Below are positions 46,885-54,550 of a DNA stretch of 64,000 nt, piece after piece. Within the stretch, counting starts at the first letter, position 1. Each line of letters begins with the position of its first letter. The translations under genes and the position numbers were made by a program. Source of the DNA: Desulfobotulus pelophilus (GTDB lineage Bacteria; Desulfobacterota; Desulfobacteria; Desulfobacterales; ASO4-4); assembly GCF_026155325.1 (NCBI RefSeq), contig NZ_JAPFPW010000001.1:372001-436000 (forward strand), given 5' to 3'. The notes below the pieces were generated by a model. It made no database searches. It had not been told where the DNA came from and was given only the letters and a program-made list of their open reading frames with translations.

Positions 46885-46933
46885 ATATGGTGGATAGCAC
46901 GGGCAGGCCCGGAGGACTGCCCGGAAGTAGAGG

Positions 46934-47161
46934 TTAGGGGACTTCTGAAATGTCAAAAAAATTTTGACATAAGGCAAAAAGGATTTCATTTGCAAAATAT
47001 TTTATTTGGGCAATGACAAACATCCTATTTTCCTCACCAATATGTTCCCATCCCTCTTCAAGAAGGCTTGTCCAATCCCTTATTTTGTGGGCAAAAAGTT
47101 CGGTTCTGATCGCTCGATCAAAACAAATATCTATTTTTTCTTCAAGGGTCAGGTCATTCAT
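46934..47161 (-). CDS. Small element protein of unknown function
   Basis: A 75-residue helical acidic protein starting at ATG 47161 with AAGGAG just upstream (MNDLTLEEKIDICFDRAIRT). No family is recognised. It is transcribed divergently from the C4-like RNA locus, whose promoter must lie in the 50 bases between them. Confidence 0.5.
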   Translation of the reverse strand: MNDLTLEEKIDICFDRAIRTELFAHKIRDWTSLLEEGWEHIGEENRMFVIAQIKYFANEILFALCQNFFDISEVP

Positions 47162-47212
47162 GGCAACTCCTTTCATGCGGTGAAAAGAATGGCCGCCTGC
47201 TCAAATAGGGTA

Positions 47213-47332
47213 GGCGGTTCTATACGGGTTGGAACTACCGGAAATAGGCAACCGGCCCCTCCGAAGAGGGCCACGTATAGAACCGCCATAAGTGGGATGC
47301 AGGTATGAAATAAAAATGCGCCTGCATTTTTT
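47213..47332 (+). ncRNA. C4-like antisense RNA with terminator
   Basis: A perfect 14-bp outer stem (47213-47226 with 47274-47287) encloses two hairpins. The first is GGTTG/CAACC (47227-47231 with 47249-47253), the second GGCCC..TC/GAGGGCC with a CGAA loop (47254-47272). A Rho-independent terminator follows (ATGCAGG/CCTGCAT, then T6, 47297-47332). Residues 47226-47259 are complementary in order to 47336-47372 downstream. This matches C4 RNA of phages P1/P7 and CI RNA of P4, which block expression of downstream phage genes. A database match was not possible here. Confidence 0.65.
47297..47332 (+). terminator. Terminator of the C4-like RNA
   Basis: Stem ATGCAGG/CCTGCAT (47297-47303 with 47321-47327) followed by a T-run to 47332. 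Confidence 0.75.
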
Positions 47333-47335
47333 GTG

Positions 47336-47372
47336 GGGGCGCTATGCTCCTATTTTGCCGGGGTTCCAATCC
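47336..47372 (+). promoter_or_regulatory. Target region complementary to the C4-like RNA
   Basis: Three blocks pair colinearly with the RNA: GGGGC (47336-47340) with 47255-47259, CCTATTT (47349-47355) with 47242-47248, and CCGG..GTTCCAATCC (47358-47372) with 47226-47241. This gives about 26 pairs over 34 bases of the RNA. Pairing in the nascent transcript could control expression of downstream element genes. Confidence 0.6.
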
Positions 47373-47803
47373 CGACCATGGTCTTTTTCCATGGTGGAGT
47401 TAGCTTGTCATTTTTCCCGTGGTTCTGCAAGTCCTTTTTCCCGTCCATTTTGAATGTATTCCTCTCTTGCCTGCCATGAAGGTGAAAGGCTACTGCCTCA
47501 CAGTTAAAAAAGCTGTCCCCTGATTTTCTTCACATGCGCTCATAAAAAGACAATATGCGGAAAGCTCACGAACAGACTTTCAGGGCGATATTTTTTGAGG
47601 TCTGACCGGATGCCTTCCTTTTCTCCTTGTTTTTGCTTCCGTAAAGCCTCAATCCCTTTGAATTAAAAATATTTTTGATTTGCGGAAAAATTATTTGTCA
47701 GAAAAGAAAAATCGTCTTAAAATACCGCAAGATGACGGGTTATTTTGGAGTTGTTGGTGGTGGAAGAACCAGAAACACGCTTTTTGATGGAGGATTTTTT
47801 ATC

Positions 47804-48427
47804 ATGGAAGAGAAAAAAAATAAGCCAAAAAATCACCCCAAAAAAGGTGATGTTATTCTTGTTGAGCCAATTAAATCAAAGCAAAAAATAGAAGAAATCA
47901 GGGCATTGCTGAAGGGGCAGAAATCAGGCAGAGACTTGGCCTTGCTTGAGTTGGGTGTAAGCTCAAGTCTACGGGCCGGAGACTTCCTTAATTTTCGGAT
48001 CAGCGATGTTCGAGAGCTTGTCCGATCGGGGAGCTTCCAGTTGAGAGAACAGAAAACAGGCAAGGTGCGCAGGGTTGGAATCAATAACAAGGCCATGACA
48101 GCCATTGAAATTTATTTAACGGAAAGGCTTTCCCGTGGTGCGGAGGATGAAGATTTCTTTTTTTCCGGCCAACGGAACCCAGGAAAGCAACCTATGACTA
48201 CTTCTTGGCTGACACGGCTCCTGAAAAAATGGGCATCAAGTGTGGGGATTTCTGGAAATTTTGGCAGCCACAGCCTGCGCAAGACCGGGGCTTACCATCG
48301 GCATCAGGGCGGGTGTTCTCTTGCAAGCTTGTGTGTTTGGTTAGGCCATTCCGGGGAGCGCATGACCGCCCGGTACATCGGTATCGATCTAAATGAAATA
48401 GAAAAACTAAATAATTTTGAAATCTGA
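47804..48427 (+). CDS. Small tyrosine recombinase
   Basis: A 207-residue protein that is essentially a catalytic domain without the usual N-terminal core-binding domain. The Arg in SSSLRAGDFL (about 55), HSLRKTG (about 156) and the LGHSGERMTARYIG box (Tyr about 189) provide the active site. ATG 47804 follows GGAGG at an 11-base spacing. It lies downstream of the C4-like target, so it may be controlled by that RNA. It is a second tyrosine recombinase besides Int. Confidence 0.85.
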   Translation: MEEKKNKPKNHPKKGDVILVEPIKSKQKIEEIRALLKGQKSGRDLALLELGVSSSLRAGDFLNFRISDVRELVRSGSFQLREQKTGKVRRVGINNKAMTAIEIYLTERLSRGAEDEDFFFSGQRNPGKQPMTTSWLTRLLKKWASSVGISGNFGSHSLRKTGAYHRHQGGCSLASLCVWLGHSGERMTARYIGIDLNEIEKLNNFEI

Positions 48428-48823
48428 GTTTATGGCGGCAGGAGGGATTTTTCATAAACAGACAAGGGGGCTTCATGCATTTTCGCACTTAATACGCAAA
48501 GAACGGCGCACTTTCGGCGCACCATCGCAAGAATTACTTATAGCTGGCCTTTTGGTGGATGCGCAGCGTCCGGCAGATGGAAAATCAAAAAAGATGCGTA
48601 GCCGTTGGAAGATGGGACAGGGCAAGAAAAAAAACGGATTCCTTGTCCGGGGCTTGACACAAGAAAAAATCTAAAGTAGCGTTGATACAAGATAGCCCGT
48701 GCTTTTCCGTGGGCGATACATCATGTAGCACACGAGGACCACAAGGCCCGGTGCAGAAAACCCGTAACAATGGGTGATCTGTTCCGGGCTTTTTTTTTCT
48801 ACAACAAAAAAAAGGAGCTTTAT
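48428..48823. other. Gene-free stretch with a structured transcript candidate
   Basis: About 400 bases. An open frame at 48417-48674 has no ribosome-binding site and no recognisable protein features. The second half holds a promoter-like TTGACA, hairpins and a strong terminator, described separately. Confidence 0.45.
48686..48799 (+). ncRNA. Candidate structured RNA or leader ending in a terminator
   Basis: A TTGACA at 48654-48659 (with only a weak -10, TAGCGT, at 48677) precedes a GCCCGTG/CGTGGGC hairpin. Further on, GCCCGG at 48746-48751 pairs with CCGGGC at 48784-48789, enclosing an ACCCG..GGGT hairpin and followed by nine T. It could be a small RNA or an attenuator of the phage-like genes that follow. 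Confidence 0.35.
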
Positions 48824-49288
48824 ATGTGCGTTCAAGTGATTGTCCACGGCGGTTTTAATGTGCCGGAAAATTTCATCCGTGATCTGTATTGGAGAATTGG
48901 CTTAGAAGGAAAAAGTTCATTTTTTAATGGTCGCAGCGAGGATGATTTTTACAGTGCTATTCAGAGCGGGAATCTGGGTGTTTTTTCTGTGATTTTTAAG
49001 AACAAAATTCCATCAGGAGCCATTTTCACAAGGGGCATAGCTCCACGGGTGGCCGCCTTCTCCATGGTTTCCTTTGGACAAGGGCTTTCGGTTTCAGATG
49101 CCAGGGAAGTTCTTTCATTTTTCCGGCAGCCGGATGGTGAAGAAATTTTATCAGAAACACTTCTTGCCGCTGTTCCCAGCGGCAGCGAGGATCATCATTT
49201 TTTCCGGGAATCAGGGTGTTTTGATTTTCCCCTGGACGATCTTGGGGCAGCAGGAACTACCTTGATATTATTCCGTGGTGAGGTGTGA
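48824..49288 (+). CDS. Phage-like protein of unknown function
   Basis: A 154-residue protein starting at ATG 48824 with AAGGAG upstream; an earlier frame start at 48770 lies inside a terminator stem. The fold suggests a GNAT-like acyltransferase of the kind found among podophage late genes, but this is a weak impression. Its stop overlaps the next start by four bases, so the two genes are coupled. Confidence 0.5.
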   Translation: MCVQVIVHGGFNVPENFIRDLYWRIGLEGKSSFFNGRSEDDFYSAIQSGNLGVFSVIFKNKIPSGAIFTRGIAPRVAAFSMVSFGQGLSVSDAREVLSFFRQPDGEEILSETLLAAVPSGSEDHHFFRESGCFDFPLDDLGAAGTTLILFRGEV

Positions 49289-50391
49289 AAAACGAACGAG
49301 AGTTTTTGACTTATACGTTTAGGGGCAACATGGATGCTGTCCGATTCATTGAAGTTTTAGGTGGCATTTCTCAGGTATGGGACGACTTGATTGACAAAGA
49401 CAGGCATGTTGGCGAAGCGGAAATCAATAATGTTTTTTGTGACTGTCTGTTGCTCATCCCCGAAAATCCATTTTTCCAAAGAAACATGAAAACCCTTGTC
49501 CCGCTGATGCGGCAAACCATCTTGGATTATGTTGCCAGCGTGGAACTAGAGAAGGGCTGCCAGCATGAAAGGAGTATATCTTTTGTGCTTCGAGACAGCA
49601 TGGTGGGCTTGGTTCATCACATTTCTTTTTTGGTGGGAGGGATGCGTTGGGCTGCAAAAACAGGGTCTGTAATCAGGCGTTTTTTTCACGATGAAACGCT
49701 TGCACAATATGAAAGGAATCTTCCTATGAGCGTGGGGGGCGGCGGTGGAGGAAGCGGTGTTGATAAAGAACACAACGCTAAAATGGCTGCACTAGCTGAA
49801 CGAAGCATGGATATGTCTGAAGAGTACCACGATCTTTGGAGGCGCAGCTATCGGCCTTTGGAAGAAGCCCAAATGAGAGCAAACATGGCAATGATTCCTG
49901 ACGAGGTGAATCATCACCAAGCCCAGCTCCGATACGGAACAGCACAAGCCGATGCACAACGAGGACTCCTTCCCCAGCAGACGGGTCTTGCATCGGCCCA
50001 GATAGATTCTCAGCTTTCCCTTCTCCCCCAGCAGACGGAGCTTGCCAAGGCGCAAATGGATTACGGGATGACGCAGGCCAATGCAGGCCAGCAAAAAACC
50101 ATGATGGGATTGGGGGCTACGCAGTCTCTATATAGTGATGTCATGGCAGGGCCGGACCTGAAAGGGGCTTCGGATCTGGCCGGGTCGCAGATGGCCGCAG
50201 GATTCCAGGGGGCAGCGCAGAAAACCGCTGCGGATGCATCCCGCATGGGCATGGGTAATATGATGTCCGGGCTGGGCGGTTCCAATGTTGGCATGGGTGC
50301 TTCCGTTGCTGCGGCAAAGAATCAGGCACGGCGGGACGAAAAGAACACCCACAATCAAAAACTTGGCATGATGGCCGGGCTGGGTGGGTAG
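49285..50391 (+). CDS. Phage virion/DNA-injection-like protein, possible fusion
   Basis: A 368-residue protein with two unlike halves. Residues 1-145 (ISQVWDDLIDKDRHVGEAEIN...FVLRDSMVGLVHHISFLVGG...IRRFFHDETLAQY) resemble a small phage protein family. Residues 147-368 begin MSVGGGGGGSG and contain repeated LLPQQT(G/E)LA-type segments and a Gly/Met/Ala-rich tail, like internal or injection proteins of podophages. In phages these are probably separate neighbouring genes, so a fusion is possible. The assignments are from memory of family style, not a search. Confidence 0.5.
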   Translation: MKNEREFLTYTFRGNMDAVRFIEVLGGISQVWDDLIDKDRHVGEAEINNVFCDCLLLIPENPFFQRNMKTLVPLMRQTILDYVASVELEKGCQHERSISFVLRDSMVGLVHHISFLVGGMRWAAKTGSVIRRFFHDETLAQYERNLPMSVGGGGGGSGVDKEHNAKMAALAERSMDMSEEYHDLWRRSYRPLEEAQMRANMAMIPDEVNHHQAQLRYGTAQADAQRGLLPQQTGLASAQIDSQLSLLPQQTELAKAQMDYGMTQANAGQQKTMMGLGATQSLYSDVMAGPDLKGASDLAGSQMAAGFQGAAQKTAADASRMGMGNMMSGLGGSNVGMGASVAAAKNQARRDEKNTHNQKLGMMAGLGG

Positions 50392-50509
50392 GATTTGAAC
50401 CGGATCCCACTGGACCGCAGTTCGGTGGAGAAGCAAGGATTTGAAATCAGGAAACGAGGACCATATAGGCCCGTCCTGTAATTTTCTCTAATTATAAGGA
50501 GGGCTTGTT

Positions 50510-50941
50510 ATGTTTGATTGTAGAGACGAGGGGCAGTGGATGGATAGCTTGGACGCTCACGGATTGCCAGAAGCGTATCACAAGATTTGTGGGAAGCTGG
50601 CAGCCCCGCTTTATGTCGGAGTGACAGCGGCTGAGGCGTTAAAGAACATGCTTTTGAAGTTTCCAGAAGCAGCAACTTTCCAAAAAACCGAAAACTTCAT
50701 GGAGGCATTCTGCAAGTCTGTCTTGGTCCGGCTCCGGGAGGGGCTGCCCATGGAGATCATTTCTGAGGCATGGGGTGGGGATGTTGATGCCCTTCGAGGT
50801 GCAGCTTTGGATGTGCTTGGGGCTATCGAAAAAAAAACTTTGAGGCGGGAGAAATGCACTCTTCCCACTGGGCACAAAGCGGGAAAACATCATATTTCAG
50901 TTGCCATAAAGGGCCGAAAGGAAAGGTTTTTATGTGTTTAA
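50510..50941 (+). CDS. Hypothetical element protein
   Basis: A 143-residue soluble protein, mostly helical, with AAGGAGG before ATG 50510. No motif is recognised. It ends in a basic tail (AIKGRKERFLCV). The last ten bases overlap the next gene. Confidence 0.6.
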   Translation: MFDCRDEGQWMDSLDAHGLPEAYHKICGKLAAPLYVGVTAAEALKNMLLKFPEAATFQKTENFMEAFCKSVLVRLREGLPMEIISEAWGGDVDALRGAALDVLGAIEKKTLRREKCTLPTGHKAGKHHISVAIKGRKERFLCV

Positions 50942-51120
50942 AAGATAGAATCGGGCGGCTACCAGCACCATCCAGTCGCAGGAGCCGGATTTTGCGGAAG
51001 CTTGAGCTAGAGATAGATGGTGTGCTTGCATCCATGGTCAAGGCTGCAAAAAATGGAGACGCTCAGGCCGGAACAGCCCTGCTCAGACTCTGGGCAGGCG
51101 AAACCCCTTCGGGGGGATAG
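50932..51120 (+). CDS. Small basic element protein
   Basis: A 62-residue protein starting at ATG 50932 with GAAAGG upstream and overlapping the preceding gene. The N-terminal half is arginine-rich (PAPSSRRSRILRKLELEIDGV), suggesting nucleic-acid or protein binding. A strong terminator follows. Confidence 0.5.
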   Translation: MCLKDRIGRLPAPSSRRSRILRKLELEIDGVLASMVKAAKNGDAQAGTALLRLWAGETPSGG

Positions 51121-51136
51121 CAGACAGTTCCGAACG

Positions 51137-51190
51137 ATGCCCGTTTAGGGGGATTTTTTCACGGACCCCTTCTGACCGGGCATTTTTTTT
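51137..51190 (+). terminator. Rho-independent terminator
   Basis: ATGCCCG (51137-51143) pairs with CGGGCAT (51177-51183), enclosing a further GGGG/CCCC stem, and is followed by seven or eight T. Confidence 0.85.
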
Positions 51191-51258
51191 CAAAAAAAAG
51201 ACGAAAACCCTATGCTCATTTCCGCCAGAATATTTCAATCGTGCCACCTTGCTCCTTG

Positions 51259-51273
51259 ATTGGTCATACCAAT
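51259..51273. promoter_or_regulatory. Small palindrome upstream of the AlpA-like gene
   Basis: ATTGGT-CAT-ACCAAT, a perfect six-base inverted repeat about 115 bases before the 51391 start. A possible operator. Confidence 0.35.
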
Positions 51274-51390
51274 TATGAGTAACGAAAAAAAGGTGTTGTG
51301 CTGGAAAGCGACATGATGCAGCCTGCTAGTGGGCTTTTAAATATGTTTGGGGTTGATTAACAGCGTTGCACTTTACGGAGGATAGATAAC

Positions 51391-51570
51391 ATGGATAAGG
51401 CTTTTTACAGGTCAAAAAATGTATGTGAACTGCTTCAAGTGAACCGCTCCACCATTTGGAGGTGGGTCCGGGAAGGGCATTTCCCTGAACCCCGCCGCTT
51501 CGGAGCTGGTAGGCGGCTGATAGGTTGGGATCGAGAGACCATAGAGAGGTTCATTAAGGATCAGGAATAA
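51391..51570 (+). CDS. AlpA-family excisionase/transcription regulator
   Basis: A 59-residue MerR-like DNA-binding protein with the AlpA/Vis signature: RSKNVCELLQVNRSTIWRWV followed by GHFPEPRRFGAGRRLIGWDRETIERF. Such proteins in P4-like elements activate excision or act as Xis factors. GGAGG lies nine bases before ATG 51391. It is followed directly by the primase gene. Confidence 0.9.
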   Translation: MDKAFYRSKNVCELLQVNRSTIWRWVREGHFPEPRRFGAGRRLIGWDRETIERFIKDQE

Positions 51571-51572
51571 TA

Positions 51573-51602
51573 AAACCCCCTTGTGGGAGGGGGCTTATTT
51601 GG
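51573..51602 (+). terminator. Weak terminator after the AlpA-like gene
   Basis: A short CCCCC/GGGGG stem directly after the stop, followed by CTTATTT rather than a clean T-run. Confidence 0.4.
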
Positions 51603-51630
51603 GAAAAGCTGAAATAAATTGATAAAAAAC

Positions 51631-51651
51631 TTTATCATATTGCATGATAAA
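51631..51651. promoter_or_regulatory. AT-rich palindrome upstream of the primase gene
   Basis: TTTATCAT-ATTGC-ATGATAAA, a perfect eight-base inverted repeat about 50 bases before the primase start, in an AT-rich tract. It could be an operator for the AlpA-like protein or part of a replication origin. Confidence 0.45.
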
Positions 51652-51700
51652 ATCAAGCTTTTCCGCATTTTTTCCATAAAAAAATAGCGGAGTTCATTAT

Positions 51701-53986
51701 ATGTATCAATTCTCCTGCGTGAACGTTACGGGTACAGATGCAAGCCCTTCCTTTGGGATTATAAAGCCCATCCGTTCAAAGATACCGCCATCATTGAAAG
51801 CCTGCCCGTATTGGGTAGTCTGGAAGCCCAAGGCAAAGCCGGGAGGGTATTCAAAGGTGCCGTATGATCCCAAAATGGGAAAAGCCTCTGACCACAAAAG
51901 GGATTCATTCAGCGGTTTTGATGATGCATGGGCTGCATATAAGGCCCATCCATACGGCCCTGAGAATCCGTCCGGGTATGGGGGTATTGGGCTTTATTTC
52001 ACAGAGGAAAATAGTTTTTCCGGGAGCGACTTGGATCATGTCCGAAATCCCGATACGGGCCGGATTGAACCATGGGCGTTGGATCTGGTGCATGCCTTGG
52101 GGAGCTTCACGGAGATTAGCCCTTCCGGTACAGGGCTGCACATCCTTTTGCCGGGCAAAATACCGCAGGATGTTCTCAGGCTGTACGTCAAGGGATCTGA
52201 CCATTCTTTCCGGTATTCAGGCCGGGGCCAGTATGCAGGACAGGGCATTGAGGCATACAATTTCGACAGGTTTTTCACGGTAACGGGGCGTGTTCCTGGT
52301 GGCATGCCAAATGTTCTCCGGAAAGCACAATCAGAAGATTTTCAAAAAGCCTTTGGAAATTGTCCGCTGATTCCGCAGGCAGAAAACAAGATCATGCCTT
52401 TTCCTCCTCAGAGGGTGAGTACACAGCCATTCATGGGGCAAAGATTTTCCGATGAAGAAGCGATTTTTTTGCTCAAGTCCCTGCCAAACAATCCGGGGGC
52501 GCACATCCTTTTTAGGAGGGGAGCCGGAGAGGGGGCGGATCTCAGTGCCTGTGACTTCTCCCTGTTGGCAGCCCTGAAACAAATCACAGGGGGGGAGCCG
52601 GACCAGATGGAAAGGCTCTTTCTCCAGTCTGTTCTGGGGAAGAGGGATAAAGCCAAAAGGCCAGACTATTTAAAGCGGACCATCGATAGGGTGCTGGGTG
52701 ATATCAGCATTGCGCCCATGGACGAAGTCTTTCTTCGGGGGCTTCTGTCTCCCGTTGCCAGCGTGGTTGCGGTCGATGGTATCCCCGAAAACCCGAAGGA
52801 GCTTTTGCATCTCCCGTGGAAATTGGGATCGATTCAGGATTACGTTTTTAACAGGATGCCTTATCCGTGCAGGGCCACAGCAGGGCTTGTGGCGTTGTCG
52901 GCCATGTCGGTTATTTTGCAAAAAAAATTCGTGATACAGTCCCAAAAAGGGCTGGGTTTCAATGAGTTTTACATGGTGTTGGCACCGACTGGCTTCGGGA
53001 AAGAAAGTCTGCGTGGTGCGGTTCTGGACCTTATGCGTGCAGGCGTTGACAGGTGCAGGATTTCACGGGAAGAAGTTACAGCTTTGCACCATGCGGCCCC
53101 TTCTTCTGCTCAGGGCCTGCATCGGCTCCTTGAGGGTAATGCATCCATAGGCCTCCTTGCAGATGAATTTTCAATCTGGTTGGCACAAACAAGGGCCGGA
53201 GGGTATCGGGAAGAAACTTTAAAATACGCCATGGAGTGCTACGGACGAGCCATGGGGAGTATTCATCCCGGCCATACGGCCAGCAAGGAAAACCCTTATG
53301 AAACCGTTAACCATCCCCGGCTTTCTCTTTTTTGTACGGGAACAAAAGAAAAGCTCATTGAAGGGTTAACCGGGGAACAGGGGCAGACGGGGGCATATAA
53401 CAGATTTTTGATTTTTATTGGTGATAGGGAGCTCCCCCCCAAAAGGTATGATGGACTCATCTTTGAGCCGGAAGATGGGCTTGTGGCTTTTGTTGCTGAT
53501 CTTCTGCGGCGTGATCCTGAAAAGGGCGTGGTTCGGTTCTCGAAGGAGGGTTGGGAGAGCTATAAGACTGTTGATCAGAAAACGGCAGAAAGGGTCCGGC
53601 GCAAGGATGCGGTGCTTGGCGGGAGGCTTGGCGAGCAAGCCATAAAAATAGCGGGTATGATTGCCGTGGCTGATGGCAGAATGGAAATAGGTGCAGATGA
53701 CATTGAAACAGCATACGCTATCCGCATGGGCCTGTACCATAGGGCCGCAGCCATCGTTAAGGATGAAGGGAACATCGGGGATCTGCATCCGACAATGGCG
53801 GCAGCGGAACAGATTATCGGGGTTTTGAAAAAGCATCCGTGGCTATACAGGTCTGCTCTGGGAAAACATTCCCGGAGGTACAAGACGCTTTCCCCCAGGT
53901 GTCAAAAGGATGTGGTGGATCTTCTTTTACGGGATGGGTACTGTGATGCGACTGGTAAGAAGTTGATTTCCTGCATACATAAATAA
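51701..53986 (+). CDS. Phage-type primase-polymerase fused to DUF3987 ATPase
   Basis: A 761-residue replication protein. The N-terminal part (about 30-210) resembles NrS-1-type primase-polymerases, with an acidic DxD in GSDLDHV (about 109-113) and SPSGTGLHI (about 139-147). The C-terminal part from about 365 is a DUF3987 helicase-like ATPase with Walker A APTGFGKES (about 428-436) and an LLADEF Walker B-like segment. This matches the primase-plus-ATPase design of P4 alpha and suggests autonomous replication. GGAG precedes the start. Confidence 0.82.
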   Translation: MYQFSCVNVTGTDASPSFGIIKPIRSKIPPSLKACPYWVVWKPKAKPGGYSKVPYDPKMGKASDHKRDSFSGFDDAWAAYKAHPYGPENPSGYGGIGLYFTEENSFSGSDLDHVRNPDTGRIEPWALDLVHALGSFTEISPSGTGLHILLPGKIPQDVLRLYVKGSDHSFRYSGRGQYAGQGIEAYNFDRFFTVTGRVPGGMPNVLRKAQSEDFQKAFGNCPLIPQAENKIMPFPPQRVSTQPFMGQRFSDEEAIFLLKSLPNNPGAHILFRRGAGEGADLSACDFSLLAALKQITGGEPDQMERLFLQSVLGKRDKAKRPDYLKRTIDRVLGDISIAPMDEVFLRGLLSPVASVVAVDGIPENPKELLHLPWKLGSIQDYVFNRMPYPCRATAGLVALSAMSVILQKKFVIQSQKGLGFNEFYMVLAPTGFGKESLRGAVLDLMRAGVDRCRISREEVTALHHAAPSSAQGLHRLLEGNASIGLLADEFSIWLAQTRAGGYREETLKYAMECYGRAMGSIHPGHTASKENPYETVNHPRLSLFCTGTKEKLIEGLTGEQGQTGAYNRFLIFIGDRELPPKRYDGLIFEPEDGLVAFVADLLRRDPEKGVVRFSKEGWESYKTVDQKTAERVRRKDAVLGGRLGEQAIKIAGMIAVADGRMEIGADDIETAYAIRMGLYHRAAAIVKDEGNIGDLHPTMAAAEQIIGVLKKHPWLYRSALGKHSRRYKTLSPRCQKDVVDLLLRDGYCDATGKKLISCIHK

Positions 53987-54010
53987 TAAACAGAAACTGA
54001 TTCAGGAAAG

Positions 54011-54045
54011 AGGGTGGCTGGCATATGCTGGCTGCCCTTTTTTTT
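54011..54045 (+). terminator. Rho-independent terminator after the primase gene
   Basis: An eight-base stem with two wobbles (54011-54018 with 54031-54038) followed by eight T. Confidence 0.8.
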
Positions 54046-54344
54046 ATGGATAAAAGCAAAAGGCAAGCACAGGAGGGGGAGAGAGGGGTTTCCGACAATT
54101 GGGACAATTTTGGACGGGGCTTGTCGAAAAAAGAAGGGTGTGAAAGATTTTGTATTTATATATATTTTTTTCTTTTTATTTCTTTTTTTGGACTTTTAGA
54201 CGGGGGCATGGTGTTGTTTTTCGGGGTGCATCCCCCCTCTGTGATTGATTTTTTCTTTTCAAGATAAAAAAAGGGAGCTGACATGGTGCCAGATCCCTGT
54301 ACTTAATTTCTGTATAAAAAGCCCTTGGGGTATCAATCGCTTGC

Positions 54345-54366
54345 CTTGGTACCAGATTTGGTACCA
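54345..54366. promoter_or_regulatory. Candidate integrase arm-binding site, right end
   Basis: CTTGGTACCAGATTTGGTAC plus CA, matching 43843-43864 at 20 of 22 positions and in the same orientation, 53 bases inside the right att site. Confidence 0.55.
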
Positions 54367-54417
54367 TTTTTTAACCTTTCCCCTTAAGTTGCTGATTTTA
54401 TTAAAGAAAAAAAGTTA

Positions 54418-54512
<95 letters not shown>

Positions 54513-54550
54513 TTGCTTGACACGATTCTGTGCCAGACAGGTGAGGATGA

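Larger units (their letters stand above)
47162..47803. other. Regulatory region between the 47161 gene and the small recombinase
   Basis: About 640 bases. The first third holds the structured RNA, its terminator and the complementary target. The rest, 47373-47803, is AT-rich with only very short open frames and a GGAGG before the 47804 start. Confidence 0.5.

Noticed and set aside
47213-47287. An integron attC-like hairpin
   Set aside because: The ends do not carry the RYYYAAC/GTTRRRY boxes, and the terminator plus complementary target fit an antisense RNA much better.
48417-48674. An 85-codon plus-strand frame in the element
   Set aside because: The start is TTG or ATG without a ribosome-binding site, and the protein is basic and featureless; the region instead holds promoter-like and RNA structures.
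54014-54267. Two overlapping small frames near the right att site
   Set aside because: They use different frames, lack ribosome-binding sites and are dominated by Phe/Ile runs from an AT-rich tract.
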